This document shows positions 15,101 to 37,189 of a stretch of DNA of 64,000 bases, piece after piece. The DNA is from Hydractinia symbiolongicarpus. Taxonomy: Eukaryota; Cnidaria; Hydrozoa; Anthoathecata; Hydractiniidae. Both the position numbers and the translations under genes were made by a program. Numbering within the stretch: position 1 is the stretch's first letter; every line of letters starts with the position of its first letter. The DNA lies in contig NC_079883.1 in NCBI RefSeq assembly GCF_029227915.1, positions 4,588,001 to 4,652,000 of the forward strand. Direction: 5' to 3'. The notes below the pieces were generated by a model. The model did not search any database and was not told the origin of the DNA. It saw only the letters and a list, made by a program, of their open reading frames with translations.

Positions 15101-17349
15101 TGTTTTACAAAGTACAGAAAATAGTTTTTAGGAGATGATTTAAATAATAAAAGAAAATTGTAGAAACTATAATTCACTTTGCCTGTCACAGAAAGACAGA
15201 ACTGGAGAATTAATTTTAAATTATGGGCGATACAGTTAAAACGAGGAATTTAATGAACGACGGACTGTTGTTGAATTAAAGTCGTTTTAAGTCTTGCCAC
15301 ATTTGTCTTTGACACATTTAAATTATCACACGGTTTTCTTTAGATGGTGTGCCCATGATGATGTTATAGCAGAAGTCAAAAACCCCACGAGGTAAGATAT
15401 GTTGTCTTGGTGGACTAATAAAAAAAAGGTTGGAAGAAACGCGGGAGGGAGTTTTGGAAAAATTCCCCTAAAAATGTTAAGTGGGAAAATTGGAAAGTTT
15501 GTCCTTTTTATACGGTATATTCGCCCATAAAGAAAGCCACTAGCAGTGGTGACATGATTTTTTGTTTCCTTTAGTGGTCTAATGAATAGAGAGTTGAAAA
15601 TTCACCTCAAAATTTAATAACAAAGGGAGGAAGGGATAGTAGTGAGAAAAATTTTACTAGCTTTAACTAGAAATATATGAAGTATCTTTTTGTCCCTTCC
15701 TTAAGTTGTATTGTAATCTACATCTTACTATGATTCACGAAAGCCCTTCATATAAAAAACGCACGAAAAATTGATTACGCAAAATTAAACAAACACAACC
15801 TCGAAATGATTCTTTTCGAATAAAAGAAAGAAGGGTATTTTTGTTTCTAAGGGTTTCTCCTGGTTTCTCCGCATTTCGAAAGTTTTAGTTTCACGAAAAA
15901 TTTAATTTCTATAAATTGCAAGTTTATTCTTGCAAAAAAAAATATGCCTAATAATCTCTCCATCGTAGATGACCCGTCCTTTTTTCGCATTATCTTTATT
16001 GCCTATTTTGCGACCGCAGTGCTTGTAGAATGCAGAGTTACGTCCCTCTTTTCGCGTAGAAGGGAGACATTAGTAAAGATGTTTTATCACGTTGTAGGGA
16101 AATTTGTTATGCTCAAAGCAGAAGACTGATCACATTACCAAAAGCCTACAGTACGCTGATAAACATGGCGTCTGGATTTATGTAAGTTCTTATTTTAGTC
16201 ACTAATATTTAGAGTAAATTCGGAATACACCTATTATAGTTTTAAAGTTAACCAGTGATATTAATTTTGTTTAGATGTCCAACAGTCGGTGATAGCAGTC
16301 GCGCGCCATCGTTGTGTTTAATATGCGGAACGACTTTGTGTGGTCAATGCTATTGTTGTGTCTCTGAAAGTGACCGTGGCGCATGCGCAATGCATTCGAT
16401 GGAATGCGCAAACGGTGTTGGTATATTTCTTCGTGTACGGCAGAGCGAAGTATTACTCATGTTTAATGGATCAAAAGGAGCGTTTGTGTCGTCTCCATAT
16501 CTCGATCAGTATGGGGAGCCAGATCGAGGATTTCGGTAAGTGGCTTCTTAATGTGGATAATGCACACTTTTTGAAAGAAACACGAGGCGCGACTTCTTCA
16601 AAAAGGACTGGTAGGCAACAGGGTAGCCTGATATAAGAAAGAAACTGACAAGGGCGTAAACAGTAATTGTATGAATAGTTTTTATGACTTATTTTGTTCT
16701 AAATCTTGTGTAAGTTTTATGCAAGAAATGCGATTAAACAGAAAGTTTGATTTTGATTATCATACTTTTACTGAGTAAGCAAAACGTGAATTTGGTCTTA
16801 CATAGTCTACAAGCAACAAATAAACTGTGAAGTAAAAGCTATAAACCAAAGCAACATTGAGTCCAGCTAAAATTTTGTGTTGCTTATAAAAAGAACGTGT
16901 ATTTTGTTAAAGTGCATCCACATATGTACTCTTCTAACGTCAGGGTTAGTGTGAGGTGTTTTTGCAACAGGATTCGAAGTGTCGGCGTTAAATGTTTCAT
17001 AGACGTCGCAAAACGGGCCGGCGTCAAGGTATAGTGTAACAAGTGATTTATGTTATGCACTTGAACTCTCAGATATTTCCCTTGAATTTGCATGGACATT
17101 TGTCAATGATAATAATTATGGTGGCCATATGGCGTTTTCAAGCTCTACCATTTTTGTTGTTACGACTGCTGAATAATATTTAGTTTTCTCTTTGTTCTCC
17201 ACCGTAGGCGTGGCAATCCATTGTTTTTAAATGAGAAGAGATATGAACAGTTGGAACAGCTTTGGCTGCAACAGAAAGTTCCAGAAACAATCGCGCAACA
17301 GATGGAAATGAATCGGCATTTGTTGATGCAAGATTGGGAACAACAATAA
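196..17349 (+). CDS. UBR1/UBR2: UBR1/UBR2-type N-recognin E3 ubiquitin ligase (5'-partial, 39 exons)
   Basis: E3 ligase that recognises destabilising N-termini and, with a RAD6-type E2, ubiquitinates them (N-degron pathway). Exons: 196-319, 399-503, 831-919, 1104-1160, 1242-1283, 1603-1684, 2017-2092, 2305-2401, 2480-2608, 2875-2962, 4746-4814, 4887-4954, 5031-5213, 5304-5380, 5738-5762, 6717-6777, 7128-7264, 7336-7397, 7510-7612, 8204-8249, 8324-8472, 8918-9026, 9102-9184, 9584-9786, 9892-10347, 10590-10675, 10854-10941, 11036-11096, 11174-11258, 11518-11573, 11661-11754, 12948-13178, 13250-13313, 13448-13587, 14157-14283, 15344-15391, 16098-16181, 16275-16535, 17208-17349. They sum to 4287 nt, 1428 residues plus a TAA stop, and every junction keeps phase. 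Hallmarks are RDFIDDDHE (exon 4), MQGMDS (exons 8-9), MWKRNG (13), a RING-H2 (25: CILC, SSCGHILHSHCW, CPLC), and the C-terminal cap with SRAPSLCLICG, GVGIFLRVR and RRGNPL (38-39). The family is about 1750 residues, so roughly 320 N-terminal residues, including the UBR box, lie upstream. Bases 1-195 read as intron. Exon 3 is the least certain call. UBR1 and UBR2 cannot be separated here. Confidence 0.93.
1524..1560. repeat. (ATTT)n microsatellite
   Basis: An almost perfect run of ATTT units lies in the intron between UBR exons 5 and 6. It is simple sequence with no other visible role. Confidence 0.8.
3660..3925 (-). repeat. Dispersed repeat family R1, copy 1 (inverted)
   Basis: The reverse complement, read from 3925 downward, repeats blocks seen at 4380-4510 and 57140-57295: ATTTATGCAGCATAATTAAA, then GAAATTCT-TAAATGTGAATATC, then a poly-A-rich stretch, then ATTTTATACCTTGGGTTCC. 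It lies opposite copy 2, so the two could form a large hairpin in the transcript. Ends are approximate. Confidence 0.7.
4216..4510 (+). repeat. Dispersed repeat family R1, copy 2
   Basis: Starts near AGGCCAGGGACCAGCAAACT and ends near TTATACCTTGGGTTTCC. The same order of blocks occurs at 56963-57290 (AGGCCTGGGACGAGCGAACT through ACACCTTGGTTCC). No terminal inverted repeat was seen around this copy, so it may be truncated relative to copy 3. No coding potential. Confidence 0.75.
7385..7445 (+). repeat. UBR1/UBR2: Tandem duplication of the exon 18 splice donor
   Basis: The end of UBR exon 18 plus its donor (TTGCTACATACAG/GTATGATT) occurs twice, exactly 40 bp apart, with donor GT at 7398 and again at 7438. 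The first donor keeps frame with exon 19. Use of the second would add 40 nt and shift the frame. Confidence 0.85.
9892..10347 (+). CDS. UBR1/UBR2: RING-H2 exon of the UBR1/2 gene
   Basis: This 456-nt exon 25 is the longest of the gene and carries the whole catalytic RING-H2 finger. Metal ligands read in order: CILC, then after a spacer SSCGHILHSHCW, then after a basic linker CPLC. The wide spacing between the first and second pairs is typical of UBR1/UBR2 and unlike compact RINGs. The preceding exon 24 (9584-9786) encodes a charged helix with KMAQERRDKMMAQMKDMQ, matching the basic helix that precedes the RING in this family. All expected Cys and His ligands are present, so the ligase looks functional. 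Confidence 0.93.
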
Positions 17350-18554
17350 ACTTTCTAAGCCAATCAAAACAGACTTCTACACAGTCAAGTAATACCGGAA
17401 ACTTTCTTGTGGGTCAAACTTTATATCATCATAATAGTTTCTGAATTATCACTCGATATTTTACTGCTGGGTATTTTCAGTAAATTATATATAATCAGAT
17501 CTTTTGTATTTAAATCTGGAAATTTTGTTGGCCTTGGATCCAACAGACAATTTCTCTCTGTAGAAACCTTGTAAAACTTTCACATGCAGAAGTACTATAT
17601 TAAATGACAGACGAATGGAAGTGGAATTTCAAGAAACGATTTCAAACAGTACAGAAAAAAAACTAAATAATCACCCGACGACCTTCAAATTTTCTAAAAA
17701 ACGATCACCATCTTGTATTTTTATACATCTTGTGACATCATGATGTTACTATAATAAAATACTACTTATCCCACTGTGCTTCGTTATTTTAAAGGTTAAA
17801 ACTTTCGCTAAACAAAGTTTTGCGATTTCGTTATTTTTTGGGCAAAATCGCAAGAGTTCAGTTCCACGAAAAATTTGATTTAACGCAGCTTTTCAGAGCC
17901 TTGGGATAAGGAGTAACCTATATGCTATGTCAAAGTGAAGTTATTAAGGCTGCGAATCTTAACCTTTTGGAATTTAACTGCATTTTGTTCTTGCATCGTG
18001 ACATTATTCGCATGAAAAACTATATGAACAAATTAAATGCCTTTCCTAGACTGAATTTTGCAATCTATTCAAGCTGTTTGGTTGAAATAATTAATACTTT
18101 TCGTCCTTGTCCCGTCAAAATTTTTGATCCTTTAAAGATTCCACTATAAAGGCTCGTTCTATTTGACTATTTTTTTCACTATGGCGCAAGATTGTTAACG
18201 ATCGTTTTGGGAAACCGATCATTGTCATTGTTTTGATTGACAGCTTACTCCTTTCGTGTTTCCTTTTAAAATTAAACGACTCTTTTTTTTTCAACTGATG
18301 AAGCGTTAATTTTATCAAGCGAGCGTTGATAATTTTCGTTTTTTTAACAAAACAAAGTAAACACAGGCATTACTGCCACAAGTTTATACTTGCAAATATG
18401 TAGAAAAAAAAAATTGTCGTTTAGCCCTTCAATATGTGGTTACTCATATGCTTTCAATACGGATGAAATTTAAGTTAGACAATTCTTTTTCAACTTTACA
18501 ACATCAAATTAATTACAATTAAAACTGTTAAAATTAATTCAAGGTGTGTCACGT
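17350..18554 (+). other. UBR 3' untranslated and intergenic sequence
   Basis: About 1.2 kb after the UBR stop. No coding sequence is convincing. An AATAAA at 17753-17758 on the + strand is a candidate polyadenylation signal for the UBR gene. Stretches with CGAAAA and GCGATTT words near 17770-17900 resemble decayed interspersed repeats seen elsewhere in the window. Confidence 0.5.
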
Positions 18555-18752
18555 TATACCCTAACAGGGAAAAATATTAGCCGGAGAAAACTTAATGAGG
18601 AGGAATTTAGTCAAACCTCACTAATATTAGTCAATTTTCGATTTCTTTTATAAACTGTAAGATAAATCGGAAAAAAGCTTTTCTGAAGGATGACTAAAAA
18701 ACTTAAGCCGGATTTATGTTGGCTCAAAGTAGTCACTTTCCCCTGATAGGGT
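18555..18752. mobile_element. Small inverted-repeat element (MITE-like)
   Basis: The left end reads TACCCTAACAGGGAAA, and the right end read on the opposite strand is TACCCTATCAGGGGAAA, giving imperfect terminal inverted repeats of about 16 bp around 200 bp without coding potential. TA at the outer edges would fit a TA target site. It lies just beyond the 3' end of HAP2. Assignment rests on the inverted ends alone. Confidence 0.5.
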
Positions 18753-18806
18753 AACTGCTTAGTTCTATGCTTTGTCACGATTCCTCATCGTTTTCAATGT
18801 TGTAAT

Positions 18807-29995
<11,189 letters not shown>

Positions 29996-30036
29996 CTTGT
30001 AAACAAAGAAATAGTAAAATATAACTTTTGGTTTAC

Positions 30037-30117
30037 TAAAAGAAATATATAACTTTATATTCTTAATCTTTTTTGGGCCACTAAGTTTGCAATAACAAGT
30101 AAAATACAAGGACTTAC
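30037..30117 (-). other. HAP2: Probable intron in the HAP2 5' untranslated region
   Basis: On the - strand a consensus donor GTAAGT starts at 30117, and a pyrimidine-rich acceptor TTCTTTTAG ends at 30037, 41 bp before the HAP2 start codon. Splicing would remove 81 bp and join a leader exon beginning at 30118 to the first coding exon. Confidence 0.45.
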
Positions 30118-31449
30118 CTACATAAACAATGCTGTTAATTGTTTATGTATAGTACCACATTGTGATTGTGTATAGTGCATGACACACAGAGTCCACAATA
30201 CTATCGTGAGCGTCAATTTATTAGTGATATAAAATATTATATAGCAGATTATGTATACACCTATCGTTATGATCATGCTCATCGTAAGAGATCATAAAAA
30301 CGCTGATAGTCTCGCGTTAGAAACAACAATTCATTTACTTTATAAGTTTTAACATACCTGTTTTGAAATGCAGATTGGAAAAAAGTATAAATTTATTACA
30401 AGCAAGCAGATAATTGTTAGGATAATTTAGACAAGTGTTACTTTAAAGTATAAAAGTCTTGAACAATAAAATTTCTTCTCTTAAATGTAATAAAATAAAA
30501 GTTTGAATATATCAAAATTTTGTTTATCTTTATTTTTGTCAAACAAGAATCTTGTTTTTGCAAAAAGTGTTTAAGTGAACTTTTAAAATCACAAGAACAA
30601 ACTATATATTAAAACAATTTGGTTCTCAACAGACAAAATTTAAAATAAATAAACAATTAAAAGGTAAGTTTTCTGACCCTTCAGTCATGTCTAAAGTGCA
30701 ACATTGATTATTTCTGTGGGCAAATAATTCTGATCCGATCGCAATATGGCCATATATATATACTTACTTTGAAGTAGATTCTCTGAGATCTTCATGCATC
30801 CAACTTGGATGCATCAAGTTAACAACCTGAATACTGTTTTCAAGAAAAGAAAATCACTGGAAATACCTCTTTTAAGCAAGCTCTAGCTTTAGCATCAAAG
30901 CTAAAAGAGCTTACCGCCAAAATAAAAAGTAAAAATATAACGTCATGTGGGAATTCAATTATATTTTTAGCTTGATTTTTATTTGATACATAGCTACATA
31001 GGTTATCGTGCCGTACTCTGTTCTAAAATGCTAAGAAAATACCCCATCAAGGCTTGAAAATCTCTGTATTTTGCGTTAAAAAAGGATGATCATTCAGTCA
31101 TGCAAAGCATACAAATTATCATACTTCGTTTAAAAAGATTTAAACAAAGCTTTAAAATATTACACTGTATACAAACATGATCATTCAAATTATTTTTACT
31201 CAAGCGTGCATCTTGTATCAAAACAATGAGATGAAAACCATCTAAAATATGTTGAGATTTGTTAAGACAATTTAATTTAATTCAATTCACTTAATATATC
31301 ATGAGATAGAATTTGTAGATGGTCCCTAATAAAACAAATCATACTTGGCTCATAAAACTAAGACAGAGATTACTCGCAAAAGCCAACCAGACCCACAATT
31401 TAGTGCCACGGTGAAATGCATAAGAAATACAAAAGGCAGTTACACAGAA
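30118..31449. other. HAP2 upstream region, no gene seen
   Basis: AT-rich sequence upstream of HAP2. It should contain the HAP2 promoter, but no unambiguous TATA box or initiator could be chosen. No coding sequence is visible. Confidence 0.4.
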
Positions 31450-33264
31450 TCCTTTTACCCATAAAACAGAAGGGTTGAAAAAACGTGAACATACCGACCA
31501 GTCATATCATCATACCACTGTTGGTCCTTTAGTCGACAAGAGTGAGAACTACATCTCTGATTTAAAAATGATAGCCAACATGCTACTGACACAGTACTGC
31601 AAGATGTTCAGCACACCAAAACAGTACACAAACAAACAAAACCAAAGTCCAAGCAAACCCTCATACAAAATGTGATATTCGATGAAACACACTTCATTAA
31701 GGCAATCAATGAACTCTCAGTAAACTCCTCTTCTGGTCCTGATGGCTTCCCATCAATCCTACTGAAAAAGTGCAAAAATGCATAGCCACTCCACTCAAGC
31801 TCATCATTTGAAGAAGGAACCATTCCAGACACACTAACCAGTGCTATAATAACCCCAAAACACAAGAGTGGAAGCAAAAATAAAGCTGAAAACTACCGCC
31901 CAATTGCCCTAACTTCCCACATCATAAAGGTCTTTGAAAAGGTTGTCAGAAATTAAATTGTGTCATTCATGGAAAAAAATAACCTGTTCAACAGCTCCCA
32001 ACATGGTTTTCGTGGTGGACGGTCATGTCTGAGCCAGCTTCTTGACCATTTCGACAACATTCTACAAATACCCTGCAACAACTCAAATGCTGATGTCGTA
32101 TACCTGGATTTCGCAAAAGCATTTGAAAAGGTCAATATAGACATAGCCTTAAAAAGATAGAAAACTTAGGTATCAAAGGCAAACTACTCAGATGGCTGAA
32201 GTCCTTCCTAAAAAACAGAACCCAGTACGTCTCAGTAAACAGTCACCACTCACGCACCACAAAAGCCATCTCTGGTGTACCACAAGGAAGTGTCTTCTTC
32301 CTTATTATCCTTATCCTACCTTCAAATCGCATATAAATAAAATCGTAGAAAATACAAAACAACTTACAAGCTGGATTCTTCAAGTCTTTCGATCATGATC
32401 ACCAGAAGTTCTCCTACCACTATGGAAATCCCTTGTCATCCCTAGACTCGAGTACTCCTCTCAACTCTGGTCTCCTGCTAGTAAAGGACAAATCAAGGTA
32501 CTAAAAGCTCTGCAATGGAGCTACCTGAAAAAGATCAATTTGTGTACACAGAATGACTTACAAAAACGCACTTATCCAGATAAGAAGATTGAATTGGCTG
32601 GGACACTTGGAAATAATGGAGGAGGATAATTGGGTAAGAAAGTGTAGAGACTTGATAGTTCCAGGGGCAAAGCCCAGAGGCAGACCTAGAAAGACTTGGC
32701 AGGAGGTTATAAGGACAGACTTGATACAGAGGAAGTTGAGTTTAGATCTAACACAGTCTAGATCAGATTGGAAGAGGGTCATTAATATACACCGTCCAAC
32801 CCATGCTAGCATGGAAAACGGACGTTAAGGCGAGAATGATGATGATGCTCAAATTGTACTCGTTATAACGACGACGTGAACGCTATCAAGCCATATACAG
32901 TTGGAAAATAGCTGAAGGCATTGTCTCAAAGCTTCACCCAACCATGCAAACCCATGCAACACAAAGAAAAGGGTGTCTCTTTCAACTACCATCAGTGCTG
33001 AACAATTCCACAAGCTTCGCTAAACTACACAACAGCTTCCGTTATCAAGATCCAAGAACCTTCAACGCCCTGCCCAAGTCTCTAAGAAGCATCACTTCAT
33101 GTCCAGTTTTTAAGTTTAAAACAGCCCTCGACAAGTTTCTCAAAACTCTCCCAGATGAACCTCCGATCCCCAGGACAAATGAAGCCTCAGAAAACAGTAT
33201 AGTCACTGTGGTTCAATCTAATCCTCATCCTCCTTCCTTTACAGATGGAGTAGAAGAAGAGTAG
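31450..33264 (+). pseudogene. Decayed non-LTR retrotransposon A with a nested insertion
   Basis: Reverse transcriptase blocks in order: VGPLVDKSENYISDLKMIA (31540s), SSSGPDGFPSILLKKC (31720s), NKAENYRPIALTSHIIKVFE (31880s), SQHGFRGGRSCLSQLLDHFD (32000s), DVVYLDFAKAFEKV (32095), and an SGVPQGS-like block (32270s). The catalytic YADD block is deleted. The tail resumes at 32851 with LYSL-RRRERYQ and runs to a stop at 33264. Stops (for example after KKCKNA and at 31954) and several frame changes show it is dead. The style is CR1/Jockey-like, as in cnidarian LINEs. Confidence 0.85.
32545..32850 (+). mobile_element. 3' end of LINE B inserted in LINE A
   Basis: An open frame at 32553-32828 encodes the C-terminal zinc-less tail of a LINE: RLNWLGHLEIMEEDNWVRKC, then GRPRKTWQEVIRTDL, then PTHASMENGR and stop. 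GATGATGATG follows. On both sides the LINE A protein is interrupted. A second copy of its last 140 bp is in HAP2 intron 1 at 29568-29715. Confidence 0.8.
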
Positions 33265-36200
33265 GAAGTGACTGACGTCGGTCGTCCACGACAGGCGTGA
33301 AGCTACAACTTCAAAAGTTAACGTAAGTAACATAAGTAAGAAACATATCAAAGAAAATCACTGGCATCTGTAAGTTGAGGAGTTGCAGAAATGGTTGCAG
33401 AATAAAACTGGCACTGGTGTTTTCCTAATTAGTATTAATGGTAAGGTCAAGAAAAAGCAATCCTGGAATTTAAAGCTGAATATACAAAAGAATGCAGTGC
33501 AACGAAACGACGACTACTGAACTTAATGAAACGAAAGTCGCAGATTTCCCGCTTGTTGTTTTGAATTTTTTCCGAATTTCTACGAAATATGGGAAAAGTG
33601 GGACCCTGGACTCCAAAGGGCAGGACTCAGGACCTTACAGGGTGGGACCCAGGAGACGCTTTTTTAATGGAAATTTAAAAGACCAGAGAATAATGGAATC
33701 TTTACCATAACTATAAGTTATAGGACATGTTTACTCCATACACGATTTCTCGTAAAAATATTCCAACCACGCCGGTCATTATTCTTATCTCTCTATTGTT
33801 TTTAGCATAAGCTTTTTAAATGTATTTTACTCGTGACAACTGTGTTTTAAAACTGAAATAATTCGATCCCAGGACCTGTTGTCTCTATTTGCATGTTGGA
33901 CTATTTGCATATTGGTCAGACCTGACAATAAGCGCCGATGACAGACAAAGAAGCCTGGAAACGAGGTTGGCGTTCCCCTTTTATGTCATTTTTGTTTTTG
34001 CAGGCCCTGCGTCCCCTGAGTTCCGGATTCCTGCATTCCGAGTCCGATATTTCGCGCATTCCAATTCCTGTATCCTCGGATAAGCAGTCCATCAGAATGT
34101 AAAGTGACCTGAGGCAAAAACTACCTGCCGAATATTTCATGGTATTCCCAAGGGGACCTTTAACTTTTCAGATTTGTCGAGAAAAACGATCGGTTTCTTT
34201 AAAATTGTATCAACAATATTAAAACCAAAAACGAAAAGAAATTTAAATGCGACCAGCTGAATAAAAAAAGGGGTGATGCAGATCAAATTTGTAAATTTCG
34301 GTAAATTGAATTCGACAAAATTAGATCGTATATCTCCTGTTTAAAACTGTTTGATAGGAACTTTACCTTACCAGACAGTGGTATAAAGAAAGTCCGGTAC
34401 GTCTGATGAAGCACTTGTTACTTTAGGTCATCCCTTTACCCACACAACATCCTTTCTCTACATACGATCCTTTGAAATCTCCACCAAGTAGGGGGGACAT
34501 CCAATCGAAAAACAATAGGCTGCAGACGCAAATTTAAAACATTTTTTTACACAAATCGAACGAATACGGTTCAAATCGTGTGTTTTTTGTTGACAGATTT
34601 TAAAGTATTTCATTAAATCGACCAAGTCTTATGATCCTTAATGATTCGTCAGAAATGAGCCTAAATATTCTCAAATGATTCTTAAATGTTATCTTATTGG
34701 CTCTGATGTATTTTTGCACAACATTCGGTAGTTGTGTATTCCATTTACGAAATAACGTTCGAATGCTTTAAATTTTGAACGTGTGGCTCCATAATAGAAC
34801 GGGCGGGTTAAAAGCATGGCAAAATTAGCAACAGAAGTGCCTGATTACATACTTTAAGCCTCAGAGAAATTCTAAAAATATTCTTAAATTTTGAAGATTT
34901 TGAGCCTTATTTTTATGGAAAGAAGTCTTATAAAAAATTGTATAGTGTACTTCAACATGATGCTTGTTATACTGATAATGAAGAACTTTATTATTGTTTG
35001 AGTAGCGAAATTAAAAATCCATTTTTTCTCTCATTGAGAGCAGGTAAAATCTGGTGATGAATGCTTGAGATACTTCATTATTTTAACCGTATTTCTTAAA
35101 CTCACATGTTTTTTATATTGTTTACAATAATATGGTAGGAGAAAGTAGAAAGTGTTGAGCCTCGTCACTGTTTATTGTGTGTTATGTTAATAATCGTTGT
35201 TATACATTTTATATTCTATTTACCTGGTCATATTACTGCAGTTTTACAGCTGAAGTATGCTGTAGAGCCGTTAAATTTTATTCCTTAACCTCTCTCTAAT
35301 CCCTTCTGCAATACGTCGACAACCCAAGTTGCATGTCAATACTGGTACAGTAGTCATCTTTTCGTGCTAATGTTCTTTACATTTCCCTGACAACCAATCT
35401 TATTATTTCCCTCTTCCTTTCTTTTATTTCCCCTTACAACTCCTTCACTGCTTTTTAAATATCAATGTTTTAATTTACATTATTTTCTGTCTTTGTAATT
35501 TTTCATTTACAATTCCACTCTTAACCCCTCTTTCTTACGATCAATATTTTTGCTTTTTTTTGCACACTTCGTTTTCAGCGCCCTTTGTCTTATATATCGG
35601 ACGGCGTTGTCGCGATATAACCAAGAGGTAACAGTCGCTGGAAACAAAGTTAAACTGTTTTGTTCGTTTCATTTACAGTGTTAAATGTTTTCTTGCCCCT
35701 TGCAAACGCCCTTTTCTATTTATAACTTTGTTGCAAACGTGATCGCAGGGTGTGGTGCGTCCTTTCAAAATCTTGTCGATGACATCAAGAAAGTTTATAA
35801 CGAAAAACCCTTCTTAATGAAATTAATAAAATTAGATATGTCATTATTTCTAACTTTTGACGACAGCTTTTCAAAATGGAGTATAAATATACCTCCATGT
35901 TTTTAATCAACACGTCGATAAAAAGTCAGCGGAAATTAAAATTTATTTATTTATTATTTAATTTACTATATAACATCTCACGATCAAATTTAAGGTTAGA
36001 GAGATAGCGTTTCATGCAAGAACACTCAGGTAAGAAACTGATTTTAATTTATACAAAATTTAGACAGTGAAATCAGAAAATCTTATATTGTCTCTATCCA
36101 AATTATTAGCTATGTTATTAAGAAATTCAAATTTAAAACATCCATTTTAGATCTGTGTCTTCGTGTTGATCTTTAAACTAGCCAATCTTTGATACATTTA

Positions 36201-37189
36201 GAATGGAGGATGAGGAGTGTTAAATTCATGGCGTTTCAGTTTGTTCTTTTTTCATTTTGTGTACGATTCTCTCTGCACACATTATGTAGTCCATGACTTT
36301 TTTTCACGTTTTTTCTGGATAAGTATTGAGTTTAACCTCAGGGGTAATTGCTTAGCTTGATATTCGATTATTCGCATTTTTTTTTTATGTTTTTCAGGGG
36401 CTTTTTTTGTAGAAGACAAAATACAAAACTTTATTGTATATATGTAAAGTGTTAAAGCTAAATTTGAACTGAAAACGCAGTTTCATGCGTCGCGACGCGG
36501 CGCGTTGTCGCATGACTCTTACATTTTTTCGTTCACATTATATCTTTAAAATACTTCTGTTATGTTAATATTTTCACGTGGCCGTAAGTCCCGGTGAACT
36601 TTGTAACTCGTGCCAGTCCCTGGACTACATTTGATACATTAGACACGAAAGATAAAAGACGTTTGTCTGTGTCTGTGCATTATTATTACCCATTTCTACG
36701 ACATAACAACTTTTTCCACGGCAATTCATCATCAAAAACAAATCTTCGGGAATCGCCCGTCGCTTCTCGTAGCTACCAGTTTAACAACACACTCATAAAA
36801 ATCTGCTTTAAAACAGTACTTAAAGGACTTCGAACGTATATAAATTCTCCAAAATATTTTGCGAAAAAAAAGTCCTGTAAAATGTATCCATGACTCTTAT
36901 TGCAGTTAAAACATAAAGCGCCCAATTTACTGTTAATATTGATAGTTACCGCTAAGAGTTTTCAAATTTGCAAAACTCCTATAAAACTTCCAGCGAAACA
37001 GCAAGTATTAATATCGGCTATTGTTTGAAATCATCTCTTATGGTTTCATTCTATAATAAAGCAAAATGTGATTATGTGGGCAACAAAAATCAACAGATGC
37101 AATACCCAAGACATATGCTGATCACTTATGTAATAACTCAACTTATAAGACGGATGAAATAACATCACCGGGTAAACACAAGTAATAAC
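33265..37189. other. Intergenic region, no gene recognised
   Basis: Nearly 4 kb between the LINE and the CALHM gene. A 73-codon frame at 35685-35906 has a coding-like look (MFSCPLQTPFSIYNF start) but no recognisable family and no splice context. A GC-rich palindrome at 36487-36498 is annotated separately. Regulatory sequence for the CALHM gene is probably in the right part. Confidence 0.4.
36487..36498. repeat. 12-bp CpG palindrome
   Basis: GCGTCGCGACGC is a perfect palindrome, embedded in CATGCGTCGCGACGCGGCGC in otherwise AT-rich DNA. The wider block CATGCG...CGCATG is itself an inverted repeat. It lies 700 bp upstream of the CALHM start codon. Confidence 0.6.

Noticed and set aside
16340-16636. 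98-codon + frame overlapping UBR exon 38
   Set aside because: The overlapping frame carries the conserved UBR cap motifs; this one runs through the donor and has no family match.
35685-35906. 73-codon + frame with a coding-like composition
   Set aside because: No recognisable family, no splice context or neighbour support; kept as intergenic.
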